From Frigididesulfovibrio sp031551885 (GTDB lineage Bacteria; Desulfobacterota; Desulfovibrionia; Desulfovibrionales; Desulfovibrionaceae), in the NCBI GenBank assembly GCA_031551885.1, contig JAVBMX010000024.1:1-64000 (forward strand): DNA of 64,000 bases. The letters run 5' to 3'. The notes beneath the pieces were generated by a model that ran no database searches, had not been told where the DNA came from, and worked only from the letters and a program-made list of their open reading frames with translations. The position numbers were made by a program, and so were the translations under genes. Shown in pieces: positions 49,563 to 57,908 of the stretch; positions within the stretch are counted from its first letter, which is position 1; each line of letters starts with the position of its first letter.

Positions 49563-51563
49563 ATGTTGCATCGTTGTTCATTCATGCTTGCGGCTATTCT
49601 GCTCATCTGCGCCTCGACCGCGTTCGCGGCCGAACGCGCCCCTCTGCTACAGGAGGGGAAAAAGACCTTGTTCCAGCGGGTGGTCGTGCACCCCGGCGCG
49701 AGCCTTTTGGCCGACGCCAAGGCCGACGCCTCCGTCAAAGAAAAAGACGTGAAGCCGTTCAGCGTGTTCTATGTTTACGGCCGTAAAGACGGTTTTGTGG
49801 AAGTCGGCCCTTCCTCCAACGAGGCGGCCGGCTGGATCAAGGCCGATCTGCTCACCGATTGGCCCCAAGCCCTGACCCTGCTCTTTACCGAGCGCAGCGG
49901 CCGCGAGCCGGTGCTCTTTTTCAAAGACGAAAAAAGCCTTGTGGATGTCGGCCAAAGCGACAACCTCAAAGCCAAGCTGGACGGCCTGACCGCCCAGTTG
50001 AAAGACGTGAAGGCCGGCAAAGACATCCCGAACTTCCCCCTGCTTGCCGCTGAACCCGCCGACACCGAAGGCGCGGTCTCGCGTTCGCGCTTCTACCTCA
50101 TGCCCATCCGCAGCATGTCCGACCCCTTTGAGGGCGTGAAATTCCTGCGCGTGGCCTCCATCGACCCCGGTTCCGGCGCGGCCGCGAAAAGCGGCGCGGG
50201 CGGCTCCGGCGACGGGAGCGGCGACGCCGACAAAGACGGCAAGCCCCAGACCATGCGCACCGGCATCGTGTTCGTCATCGACACGACCATTTCCATGAAG
50301 CCCTACATCGACGAAAGCCTCAAGGTCATTCGAGCCGCCTTTGACAACATCGAAGAGCAAAAACTCGGCGACAGCGTGGGCTTCGCCGTGGTGGCATTCC
50401 GCAGCAGCACGGCCAAAAACGCCGAAGTGGAATACGTCACCAAAGTCGTCAGCGATTTCAAAACCCTGAAAGATCGCGCCCAGCTTGAAAGCGCCCTGGC
50501 AGCCGTGCAGGAGGCCAAAGCCTCCACCCACTCCTTTGACGAAGACTCCCTGGCCGGGGTCAAAGCCGCCGTCGACGGCGTGTCCTGGAACGACTACCAG
50601 TCTCGGGTCATGGTCCTGATCACCGACGCAGGCCCCCTGCCGACCACGGATCCCCTGGCCTCCGTACGCATGGGTCCGGCCGAAATGCTCGACTACGCCA
50701 AAACCAAGAACATCTGGGTCACCGTGGCCCACGTGCGCTCCCCTTCCGGGGCCAAAAACCACGCCTACGCGGAAAAAGCCTACCGCGAGCTGACCCGCAC
50801 CTCGAGCGGCTCGTCTTCCTACATTCCCATCCCGGCCCCCACGCCGGAACAAGGCGCCAAATCGTTCTCTTCCGTGGCCAAAACCCTGGCCCAAAGCCTG
50901 ACCAAAATCGTCAAAACCACGGCCGAACGCAAGTTGCCGGCCAAGCCCAAAGAAGTCGCCAAGGCCCCCACGCCGGAGCAGGAAGCCGAACGCATCGGCG
51001 ACAGCATCGGTTACGCCGTGCAGCTTGAGTTTCTCGGCAAGCAGAAGGGCCTGCGCGCGCCTTCCGTGGTTGAAGCCTGGATCTCCGATATGGATCTGGC
51101 GGCTCTGGCAAGCGGTAAAAACGTCATGACCGTCGAGCCGGCCGTGCTTCTGACCAAGAACCAACTGAGCGACCTGCAAAAGCAGCTTCAGGTCATCATC
51201 GACCAAGCCGAGCGCACCAAAAAGACCGACTCGAAAGACTTCTTCGCGGGCATTCTCTCGGCCTCGGCCCAGATGGCCCGCGACCCGGCCGCGTTCTCGG
51301 CCAAGCCGGGCAAAAACCTGCGCGAAATGGGCGTGCTCGGCGAGTTCCTCGACGATCTGCCCTACAAAAGCGACATCATGCTCCTGACCGAAGAGGACTG
51401 GTACCGCATGAGCGTGGGTGAGCAAACCGCCTTCGTCAACCGCCTGAAATCGCGCATCGCCCGGTACGAAGAATACGACAAAGACCGCTCCAACTGGGAA
51501 AGCTTCGGCGCCAAGAACACCGGCGACTGGGTATACCGCGTGCCTCTGAGCATGCTGCCATAA
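49563..51563 (+). CDS. Exported von Willebrand factor A domain protein
   Basis: A 666-residue protein with a signal peptide ('FMLAAILLICASTAFAAE', cleaved near 23). An SH3-like N-terminal part ('YVYGRKDGFVEVGPSSNEAAGWIKADLL') is followed by a vWA domain from about residue 235 ('GIVFVIDTTISMKPYIDESL', 'AFRSSTAKNAEVEYVTKV', 'VMVLITDAGPLPTTDPLAS'). The MIDAS reads DTTIS rather than DxSxS, with Thr for the first Ser. It is close in style to the vWA end of PpkA-type proteins from type VI secretion loci. The last 200 residues are helical with a conserved 'EFLDDLPYKSDIMLLTEEDWYRMS' block. It closes the srf-like locus. Confidence 0.8.
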   Translation: MLHRCSFMLAAILLICASTAFAAERAPLLQEGKKTLFQRVVVHPGASLLADAKADASVKEKDVKPFSVFYVYGRKDGFVEVGPSSNEAAGWIKADLLTDWPQALTLLFTERSGREPVLFFKDEKSLVDVGQSDNLKAKLDGLTAQLKDVKAGKDIPNFPLLAAEPADTEGAVSRSRFYLMPIRSMSDPFEGVKFLRVASIDPGSGAAAKSGAGGSGDGSGDADKDGKPQTMRTGIVFVIDTTISMKPYIDESLKVIRAAFDNIEEQKLGDSVGFAVVAFRSSTAKNAEVEYVTKVVSDFKTLKDRAQLESALAAVQEAKASTHSFDEDSLAGVKAAVDGVSWNDYQSRVMVLITDAGPLPTTDPLASVRMGPAEMLDYAKTKNIWVTVAHVRSPSGAKNHAYAEKAYRELTRTSSGSSSYIPIPAPTPEQGAKSFSSVAKTLAQSLTKIVKTTAERKLPAKPKEVAKAPTPEQEAERIGDSIGYAVQLEFLGKQKGLRAPSVVEAWISDMDLAALASGKNVMTVEPAVLLTKNQLSDLQKQLQVIIDQAERTKKTDSKDFFAGILSASAQMARDPAAFSAKPGKNLREMGVLGEFLDDLPYKSDIMLLTEEDWYRMSVGEQTAFVNRLKSRIARYEEYDKDRSNWESFGAKNTGDWVYRVPLSMLP

Positions 51564-51565
51564 CC

Positions 51566-51722
51566 TCTGAGGGGGCGCTGCCCCCTCAAACTCCCCGGCA
51601 GGGGAGTGACTCCCCTGCACCCCCGTTTACAACAATCCGCGCTTTGCGCGGACTGCTGTAAATCGAGGGGGTCCGGGGGAAATCATTTCCCCCGGAGGGG
51701 TTTGGGGCGAAGCCCCAATAAA
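51566..51722. repeat. Composite palindromic repeat, full copy (R2)
   Basis: Same blocks in the same order as R1: GAGGGGGCGCTGCCCCCTC, GCAGGGGAGTGACTCCCCTGC, a central hairpin at 51626-51662 (15 of 17 pairs, loop TTT), CCGGGGGAAATCATTTCCCCCGG and GGGGCGAAGCCCC. Outer palindromes carry paired changes relative to R1 (GAATCATTC versus AAATCATTT). It separates the srf-like locus from hypD. Confidence 0.9.
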
Positions 51723-51735
51723 GGTTGTTCCTACC

Positions 51736-52842
51736 ATGTCTCTCCCTACTTCTTCCTTCTCCGATCCCGCTCTCTGCCGGGGGCTGCTGGCCGAGCTTGA
51801 GCGCGAGCTCGACGGCCCGCTCCGTTTTATGGAGGTCTGCGGCACGCACACCGTGGCGATTTTCCGCAGCGGGTTGCGCTCGTTGTTGCCCAAAGAGATT
51901 GCCCACCTGTCCGGCCCCGGCTGCCCGGTCTGCGTGACCCACGACCGCGAGGTCGCGGCGTTTCTGGAAGCGGCCAAAAAAGACAAGGTGACCATCGCCA
52001 CCTTCGGGGACCTGATGCGCGTCCCCGGCCCCGGCGGTATGAACCTGAAAGAAGCCAAAGCCTTGGGCGCGGACGTGGAGGTGGTCTACTCCCCCTTGGA
52101 CGCCCTGACCCTGGCCACATCCCGCCCCGAGCGCGAAGTGGTGTTCCTGTCGGTGGGGTTTGAAACCACGGCCCCGACCACGGCCGCCACGGTGCTCAAG
52201 GCCGAAGCCGAAGGTATCCGCAATTTTTCCCTGCTCTGCTTCCACAAGCTGGTGCCTCCGGCTCTGGAGGCCCTGCTTGCCGGTTCCAAGCCCGACGAGC
52301 CGGGCATCGACGCCTTCCTGCTCCCGGGGCATGTGTCCACGATTTTGGGGCTGGAGCCGTATAAATTTGTGGCCGAACGCTTCGGCAGGCCCTGCGTGGT
52401 CGGCGGGTTTGACCCGGCCGACATCCTGCAAAGCCTGCTGCTCATGGTGCGGATGCGCAAGGAAGGCCGGGCCGAGGTGCTCAACCAATACAGCCGGGCC
52501 GTTGCCGATGCCGGCAATCCCAAAGCCCGGGAAATTCTGTTCCGCGTGTTTAAGCCGGCCGACGCCCTGTGGCGCGGCATCGGCCTTATTCCACAATCGG
52601 GCCTGCACATGCGGCCGGAGTACCGCGCCTTCGACGCCTTCGCCAAGCTCGGCCTGGAGCTGCCCGACGTGCCGGAGATCAAAGGCTGCAAATGTGGCGA
52701 CATCCTCAAGGGGCTCAAGTCTCCGGACACCTGCCCCCTGTTCGGCAAAGCCTGCACCCCTGCCAAGCCCGTGGGGCCGTGCATGGTTTCCACCGAAGGC
52801 AGTTGCGCGGCCTACTACAAATATCAGGGAGAAGGGGTATGA
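51736..52842 (+). CDS. hypD: [NiFe]-hydrogenase maturation protein HypD
   Basis: A 368-residue iron-sulfur protein. With HypC it forms the scaffold on which Fe(CN)2CO is built for [NiFe]-hydrogenases. 'FMEVCGTHTVAIFRSGLRSLLP' holds the catalytic first Cys, 'HLSGPGCPVCVT' the second cysteine pair, and 'KCGDILKG...CPLFGKACTP...GPCMVSTEGSCAAYY' the C-terminal [4Fe-4S] ligands. Full length. It overlaps hypE by four bases. The ribosome site is weak (AAAGG, 12 bases before the ATG). Confidence 0.96.
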   Translation: MSLPTSSFSDPALCRGLLAELERELDGPLRFMEVCGTHTVAIFRSGLRSLLPKEIAHLSGPGCPVCVTHDREVAAFLEAAKKDKVTIATFGDLMRVPGPGGMNLKEAKALGADVEVVYSPLDALTLATSRPEREVVFLSVGFETTAPTTAATVLKAEAEGIRNFSLLCFHKLVPPALEALLAGSKPDEPGIDAFLLPGHVSTILGLEPYKFVAERFGRPCVVGGFDPADILQSLLLMVRMRKEGRAEVLNQYSRAVADAGNPKAREILFRVFKPADALWRGIGLIPQSGLHMRPEYRAFDAFAKLGLELPDVPEIKGCKCGDILKGLKSPDTCPLFGKACTPAKPVGPCMVSTEGSCAAYYKYQGEGV

Positions 52843-53849
52843 GCGAGGTCATTCTGCTGGATGCGGGCAGCGGCGGCAAGGCCGCCCACCGGCTGATCGC
52901 CGAAGTCTTTGTCCGGCACTTCGACAACCCCATCCTGGCCACCCTGGACGACGCCGCCCGGCTGGAAATCTCCGGTCCCCTGGCCTTCAGCACAGACGGC
53001 TACACCGTGGACCCCCTGGAGTTCCCCGGCGGCGACATCGGGTCCCTGGCCGTGCACGGCACGGTCAACGACGTGGCCATGCTCGGGGCCAGGCCGAAAT
53101 ACCTGAGTTGCGCCTTCATCATTGAGGAAGGCCTGCCCTTGGCCCTTTTGGAACGCATCACGGCCTCCATGGGGCGGGCGGCCAAAGAAGCGGGCGTGTG
53201 CATCGTCACCGGCGACACCAAGGTCGTGCCCAAAGGCGCGGCGGACAAAATCTTCATCACCACCTCCGGCATCGGGGAAATCATCGCCCCCCCCGCGCCT
53301 TCGGGCAGCCGGGCAGAAGCCGGTGACGCGGTGCTCGTGTCCGGCAGCATGGGCGACCACGGCCTGACCGTGTTGTCGCAACGTGAAGGCCTGTCGCTCT
53401 CGGCCGACGTCCGTAGCGATTCCGCTTCACTCAACCATATGGTCGAGGCGTTGATCGCCGAAGTGGGCGACATCCATGTGCTGCGGGATCCCACACGCGG
53501 CGGTCTGGCCACCACCCTGAACGAAATCGCCGGGCAATCCAACCTCGACTGCCTAGTGCGCGAGGCCGACATTCCGGTGCGGCCCGGCGTACGCGCGGGC
53601 TGCGATGTGCTGGGTCTGGACCCGCTTTACCTCGCCAACGAGGGCAAGCTGATCTGCATTCTGCCCGAAGCCAAGGCCGAAGCGGCCCTGGCCGTCATGC
53701 GCCGCTTCCTCCAAGGCACGGAAGCCGTATGTATCGGCGGCATGGCCGCGCCTTCGGGCAAGGCTGGCCGGGTGCTGTTGGAAACCGGACTGGGCGGCCG
53801 ACGGCTTCTCGGCATGCTTGAAGGCGAGCAGTTGCCAAGGATTTGTTAA
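52839..53849 (+). CDS. hypE: [NiFe]-hydrogenase maturation protein HypE
   Basis: A 336-residue enzyme that dehydrates a thiocarbamoyl group on its own C-terminal Cys to give the cyanide ligand. The C-terminus 'EQLPRIC' carries that cysteine. 'LLDAGSGGKAAHRLI', 'VHGTVNDVAMLGARPKYLSCAF', 'GDTKVV' and 'LRDPTRGGLATTLNEIA' are the ATP-binding PurM-type motifs. The partners hypA, hypB, hypC and hypF are not in the window. Confidence 0.96.
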   Translation: MSEVILLDAGSGGKAAHRLIAEVFVRHFDNPILATLDDAARLEISGPLAFSTDGYTVDPLEFPGGDIGSLAVHGTVNDVAMLGARPKYLSCAFIIEEGLPLALLERITASMGRAAKEAGVCIVTGDTKVVPKGAADKIFITTSGIGEIIAPPAPSGSRAEAGDAVLVSGSMGDHGLTVLSQREGLSLSADVRSDSASLNHMVEALIAEVGDIHVLRDPTRGGLATTLNEIAGQSNLDCLVREADIPVRPGVRAGCDVLGLDPLYLANEGKLICILPEAKAEAALAVMRRFLQGTEAVCIGGMAAPSGKAGRVLLETGLGGRRLLGMLEGEQLPRIC

Positions 53850-54180
53850 GAAGTTTGAAGAGTTTTTTGGGGTAAATTTGCCTCCGGCGGGCGGGGGAAA
53901 TGATTTCCCCCGCGCCCCCTCATTTGCCATAGCGAAACTTTAATTTTTGCGCCCCCATTTCACAGGTCATCAACACGGAGCACAATCATATTACGGCGAA
54001 CCGGAATACTCCCAAAAACTCCGAAACCCTGCCCGCGTCAATCCGGACGTTTGATTCGCGTCCCTCCTCCCGTCATCTCAATATTGCGGCAACTATCGAC
54101 TTGCCGGAAGCGGCCCGGTTGGGGTACGAAAGGCTATCCGACGACTCCCCGGCCCCGGCCGGAACCCCATAAGGACCGCC
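53850..54180. repeat. Intergenic region with composite palindromic repeat R6 (53879-53930)
   Basis: GCGGGGGAAATGATTTCCCCCGC and GCCCCCTCATTTG match the inverted right block of the repeat, without a central hairpin. I see no gene, promoter or terminator in the remaining 250 bases. Confidence 0.7.
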
Positions 54181-54915
54181 ATGAGCCACGTCTCGTTACC
54201 GCCACCCCTCATTCCCATGCCCTTCCCCCGCATGACCCCCTTTATTCCGGCGGAAGCGGGCGTTCCGGATCTCCCCCAGCCGAGCGGCTCGCCTCTCCCA
54301 TTGTTTTTGGCGGCCAAGCAGAACCCCGGAACCACGTTCATCCCTCGGGCCGAAGACTGCCGCGCCCTCTGGGACCGCTACGGCATGCCGCCGCACATCC
54401 GCGCCCACTGCGAACTGGTGGCCGATATGGCCTTGGCTTTGGCCCTCAAGGCTTCCTCCCTGGGCATGCGGGTCATTCCCGAAGTGGTTTACGCGGCCGG
54501 GCTGCTGCATGATCTGGGCAAAATGCACAGCATCACGCACGGCGGCGATCACGGACAAATCGGCGCATCTTGGGTCATGCGCGAAACCCGCAACGGGATC
54601 ATTGCGCAGGCGGTACTCTTCCATGTACATTGGCCGTGGGAAGGCAGGCTCCAGGAATGCGTGGAGAATGACGACCACTTTACGGCCATGGCCGTCCTTT
54701 ACTCCGACAAGCGGGTGAAGCACGACGGCTGGGCCGACCTCGACGACCGCTACGCGGATCTTACGGTTCGCTACGGCGTCACGGACCATGCCCGCCGGCG
54801 AATCGAGGAGTCGCGCCTGCAGGGCAAAAGCGTGGAGGCGGCCCTGTCGCGCCGTCTGGGAGTACCGATTCATGAATATACTGCTCATCGCGGGAGGCTG
54901 GTCAAGCGAACGTGA
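54181..54915 (+). CDS. HD-domain phosphohydrolase
   Basis: A 244-residue cytoplasmic protein. After a Pro-rich N-terminus (1-55) an HD domain follows: 'HIRAHCELVADMALALALK' (first His), 'VVYAAGLLHDLGKMHSITHGGDHGQIGASWV' (the HD pair and following His) and 'DDRYADLTVRYG' (late Asp). Such metal-dependent enzymes cleave nucleotides or phosphate esters, and small stand-alone versions often act on tRNA ends or nucleotides. AAGGA lies before the ATG. Its 3' end overlaps the ligase gene by 44 bases. Confidence 0.82.
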   Translation: MSHVSLPPPLIPMPFPRMTPFIPAEAGVPDLPQPSGSPLPLFLAAKQNPGTTFIPRAEDCRALWDRYGMPPHIRAHCELVADMALALALKASSLGMRVIPEVVYAAGLLHDLGKMHSITHGGDHGQIGASWVMRETRNGIIAQAVLFHVHWPWEGRLQECVENDDHFTAMAVLYSDKRVKHDGWADLDDRYADLTVRYGVTDHARRRIEESRLQGKSVEAALSRRLGVPIHEYTAHRGRLVKRT

Positions 54916-55819
54916 GGTGGCGCTTTCCGGTGGAAGGCAAATCCTCGTCGCCCTGGAAAAGCTGGGACACAATGCAACATTCTACGACCCGGTGGAAAAC
55001 CTCGATGAACTCCCTTTCGTCGCCGCCGGCAAAGACTTCGCTTTCATCAACCTGCACGGCTCCCCCGGTGAAGACGGCCTAATCCAGGCCATGCTCGACC
55101 AACTCGGTATTCCCTATCAAGGCTCCGGTCCGGCCGGCTCCATGATGGCCCTGGACAAAGCCGCGGCCAAAGGCTTCTTCCGCGCCGCCGGTCTGCGCAC
55201 CGCCGACTGGAAACTGCTGGCCCGCAAACCCGCCGGCATCCCCGACCTTGGTTTTTCTTACCCCCTGTTCATCAAGGACAATACCGGCGGTTCCACCCTC
55301 GGCATGGAGCGCGTGCCCGACGCCGCCGCCCTGCCTGACGCCCTGGACCGCCTCTTTATCGCCCATACCGGAGCGCATTTGGTCGAACCTGAGGTCAAAG
55401 GAATAGAAATCACCTGCGGCGTGCTCGGGGAACTCGTGGACGGCCGTGAGGTTCCCGTGGCCTTACCGCCCATCCTGATCAAACCCAAAGCGACCGCCTC
55501 CGGTTTCTTCGATTACGCCAGCAAATATTCCCCCGGCGGCGCCGAAGAACTTTGCCCGGCGCCCATCCCCGATGACATGACCAAGACAATCCAACATATG
55601 GCGGTCGTCGCGCATACCTGTCTGGGGCTTTCCGGTTACAGCCGGGCCGACTTCCTCGTTCCCGAAGACGGCAAGCCGGTCATTCTGGAGACCAACACCC
55701 TGCCCGGCATGACCCCCACCAGCCTGATTCCCAAAGAAGCCGCCGCCGTCGGGCTCTCGTTCGAAGCCCTGATCCAGCGCCTGATCGATCTGGGCATGGC
55801 CCGCAAACGGGTGCAGTAA
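54872..55819 (+). CDS. ddl: D-alanine--D-alanine ligase
   Basis: A 315-residue ATP-grasp ligase that makes the D-Ala-D-Ala end of peptidoglycan precursors. 'GGWSSEREVALSGG' binds the first D-Ala, 'FINLHGSPGEDGLIQAMLDQLGIPYQGSGPAGSMMALDK' is the Ddl signature, and 'SRADFLVPEDGKPVILETNTLPGMTPTSLIPKEA' carries the Mg and substrate residues. The start MNILLIAGGW lies inside the HD gene, so the two are coupled. No mur genes adjoin. Confidence 0.94.
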   Translation: MNILLIAGGWSSEREVALSGGRQILVALEKLGHNATFYDPVENLDELPFVAAGKDFAFINLHGSPGEDGLIQAMLDQLGIPYQGSGPAGSMMALDKAAAKGFFRAAGLRTADWKLLARKPAGIPDLGFSYPLFIKDNTGGSTLGMERVPDAAALPDALDRLFIAHTGAHLVEPEVKGIEITCGVLGELVDGREVPVALPPILIKPKATASGFFDYASKYSPGGAEELCPAPIPDDMTKTIQHMAVVAHTCLGLSGYSRADFLVPEDGKPVILETNTLPGMTPTSLIPKEAAAVGLSFEALIQRLIDLGMARKRVQ

Positions 55820-55990
55820 GCGGGGCTCCGCCCCGAACCCCGTCGGGGGGAATGAGCCAGGACGACCAAGGCCAGCCGCCCATCGACACTCTCACGATGT
55901 GGCGAAGTCGTCTCATCATGGCGCGGGCGGCACCCCGAGCCCCCTCAATGTGAAAACCCACGCGCTGCGTGGGTTTTCACATTGGGACAC
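55820..55990. repeat. Composite palindromic repeat, copy split by an insert (R7)
   Basis: GCGGGGCTCCGCCCCG and GTCGGGGGGAATG start the inverted right block; then about 80 foreign bases interrupt (55853-55932), after which CCCCCTCA resumes. The central hairpin (55946-55984) is perfect over 18 pairs: CAATGTGAAAACCCACGC and its complement around GCT. It lies between the convergent ddl and pduV-like genes and probably serves as a terminator for both. Confidence 0.75.
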
Positions 55991-56045
55991 GGAAGACTCA
56001 CCCCCTCGCGGAGCTTCCCGGCGAGGAAAGCTTCTCCTAAAAAAA

Positions 56046-56468
56046 TCAACCCAACAACGCCCGCAAAGCTTCCAGGCCGTCCCCCGTTCGAGCGCTCACG
56101 CGGATGATGTCTTTGGCTCCGGCGTTGCCCAGCAGGCGCTCGGCCCGTTCCGGGTCGGCTCCTTCGGCATCCGTTTTGGAAACGATGCCGAGCAATTTGC
56201 GGTTGAAGGAGGCGACGAATAGAGGCGGAAAAAGCGAGGCGCGGCGGGTCGCGTCCTGGATAAAGGCCACGATGTCGGCATCAGCCGAGGCGGTGATCAG
56301 GTAACGGTAAAAGCGCCGGTTTTCCAGAAACTCGCCCGGCGTGTTGATGAAGGGGCCGTGGAATTCCACGGACATGGGAAGGCGGGGAGGAAGTTCCTCG
56401 TCGAAGAGAGCGCGGATGAGCGAACGTTTGCCCGCGCCGGTTTCACCGACGAGCATCAGGCGCTTCAT
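56046..56468 (-). CDS. PduV/EutP-like small P-loop protein
   Basis: A 140-residue protein of the PduV/EutP family found at the end of microcompartment operons. 'MKRLMLVGETGAGKRSLIRALF' is the P-loop, 'FHGPFINTPGEFLENRRFYRYLITASADADIVAFIQDA' contains the switch region with TPGE as G3, and 'LLGIVSKTDAEGADPERAERLL' has the SKTD G4 motif. The P-loop reads GAGKRS where GK(S/T) is standard, which may weaken nucleotide binding. PduV has been linked to the outside of microcompartments and to their movement. It is the last gene of the operon. Confidence 0.85.
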   Translation of the reverse strand: MKRLMLVGETGAGKRSLIRALFDEELPPRLPMSVEFHGPFINTPGEFLENRRFYRYLITASADADIVAFIQDATRRASLFPPLFVASFNRKLLGIVSKTDAEGADPERAERLLGNAGAKDIIRVSARTGDGLEALRALLG

Positions 56469-56558
56469 ACGCCCTCCGGCTTATAACAAGCATTGGGGCA
56501 GCTTGAGCAATAGGTGGTGGCCCGGTTTGGCGTCAGATGAGGAAGGCAAGTTTTTCGC

Positions 56559-56918
56559 TCACGACTTGGTCAGTTCGACGGAAGCGTAATGCAGCACTCC
56601 GTCAAAGTAATCGAGCACCGCCCGCAGCGCCGCTTCCACGCCGGCCACATCCCCGACCAGGAGCAGGGAGCCGCCGAAGCGGTCCAGAAAACCGATCTCC
56701 ACGGGGGCGGCCTTGGTGGCGATATCGGCCGCGATGATCACGCCTTCGCTCGGGGTGATGGTCAGAATGCCAAGGGCATCGCCGCTTTCGTCGTCCAAGC
56801 CCAAACGCGTATGCAGCCCCTTCTGGGGCCTGGAAATCAGATGGGCCAGGGTAACCTGTTTGCCCGGCACATATTCCTGAATGACGCGCTGTCTGGGTGC
56901 GTCGGAAATCTTCGCCAT
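56559..56918 (-). CDS. PduU/EutS-type shell protein
   Basis: A 119-residue single-BMC-domain protein with the permuted PduU/EutS order. It starts 'RVIQEYVPGKQVTLAHLISRPQKGLHTRLGL', which is typical of that family, followed by 'ALGILTITPSEGVIIAADIATKAAPVEIGFLDRFGGSLLLVGDVAGVEAALRAVLDYF'. Such hexamers have a beta-barrel cap over the central pore. The start at 56918 has GGGAGGTGG ahead; the frame opens 180 bases earlier, through the 115-bp repeat. Confidence 0.92.
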   Translation of the reverse strand: MAKISDAPRQRVIQEYVPGKQVTLAHLISRPQKGLHTRLGLDDESGDALGILTITPSEGVIIAADIATKAAPVEIGFLDRFGGSLLLVGDVAGVEAALRAVLDYFDGVLHYASVELTKS

Positions 56919-57099
56919 ATTCCACCTCCCGCAATCGGGACTACAATCTTGGTTCGGTTCGGCGTAACACACTGGTGCCGGCATTCTCTCTTGCTCAGAC
57001 CAAATGCCACTTTCACGCTCCCGCAAGACTACGGACGCGTTGTCGTTCCACTTATCCCATCCCGCTTGGGCGGGCTGCCGGGCTTGGAGCGTTTTCAAC

Positions 57100-57214
57100 G
57101 CATTCCGGCCCGGTGCAGAGACGCTTCGGGCAACCGGCCGGGCCGGAATGCGGCGGGAAGGCGCAAACCGCGGTTCACCACACCGCGCTGTTAAGACCCC
57201 AAAAATCTTTCTTT
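57100..57214. repeat. 115-bp repeat, copy B (inverse of 45361-45476)
   Basis: Contains a perfect inverted repeat GCATTCCGGCCCGG (57100-57113) / CCGGGCCGGAATGC (57138-57151), then AAGGCGCAAA and GTTAAGACCCCAAAAA. Reverse complement of copy A with scattered changes. Lies in the gap between the EutS-type and PduT-type genes. Confidence 0.8.
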
Positions 57215-57270
57215 GCCAAGGCGTTGTAGTGGCGACCTATCATGTATACCGCACGCGCACCATATCCCAC

Positions 57271-57312
57271 TGAGGGGGTTCGGGGGGAATCATTCCCCCC
57301 GGCCGCCGGAGG
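57271..57312. repeat. Composite palindromic repeat, short copy (R8)
   Basis: TGAGGGGGTTCGGGG and CGGGGGGAATCATTCCCCCCG only, identical to the corresponding part of R3 over this length. No other gene or site is supported in 56919-57342. Confidence 0.8.
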
Positions 57313-57342
57313 CATCATTTTCCATCTTCCCTTCTCCCCTCT

Positions 57343-57894
57343 CTACCGCAACTGCGCCTTCAACTCGGCGCTGGGGGAAGGAATGACCACGTGGCTGAGG
57401 ACCGGACCGGCATCGCCCACACCGGCCACGCCTGCTTCCACCGACGACTTCACGGAGCCCACATCGCCGGTCATGAGCACAAAGGCTTTGCCGGCCAGAC
57501 CGGCGGCGAAACGGATTTCCATCAGGCTGACCGCGCCGGCTTTGGCTGCGGCGTCGGCGGCCAGGATGCACGAGGCTGTGGAACAGGTTTCGATGATCCC
57601 CAAGGCATTGACGGCGTCGACGATGCCCGTGCCGTTCAGGGCCGGGATGACGTCGCCGTGAACGTTGGGGATGATGAACCAGTCGATGAGCATTTCCCCG
57701 CCGATTTCGCGGCCCTTTTCCACGGCGTTGGTGACCGCGCCGGTGTCGCCGGTGACCACGGCCAGGTAACGCCCCGGACAGGTGGGCCGGGCCAGAACGA
57801 GTTCCACTTCCGCGGACTTGACCATTTCGTCGGCGGCATGCATGCCCATGGCGATGCTGTTCAGTTCAATGCAGCCGATAGTGCGTAGTTTCAT
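57343..57894 (-). CDS. pduT: PduT-type tandem BMC shell protein (copy 1)
   Basis: A 183-residue protein with two BMC domains in tandem ('IGCIELNSIAMGMHAADEMVKSAEVELVLARPTCPGRYLAVVTGD' and 'ALGIIETCSTASCILAADAAAKAGAVSLMEIRFAAGLAGKAFVLMTGDVGSVK'). Tandem PduT forms trimers that plug one shell facet and hold a [4Fe-4S] cluster at the pore; the 'PTCPGRY' cysteine is at the expected site. It sits next to the PduS-type gene, its known electron-transfer partner. The start MKLRTIGC was chosen over the open frame from 58053, which overlaps pduS. Confidence 0.9.
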   Translation of the reverse strand: MKLRTIGCIELNSIAMGMHAADEMVKSAEVELVLARPTCPGRYLAVVTGDTGAVTNAVEKGREIGGEMLIDWFIIPNVHGDVIPALNGTGIVDAVNALGIIETCSTASCILAADAAAKAGAVSLMEIRFAAGLAGKAFVLMTGDVGSVKSSVEAGVAGVGDAGPVLSHVVIPSPSAELKAQLR

Positions 57895-57908
57895 TGTCGT
57901 GACCTGTT

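Noticed and set aside
33233..51563. A type VI secretion locus, suggested by the vWA protein and large P-loop protein
   Set aside because: No TssB, TssC, Hcp, VgrG, ClpV or TssM-type gene is present; the SrfB and SrfC signatures explain the core genes better.
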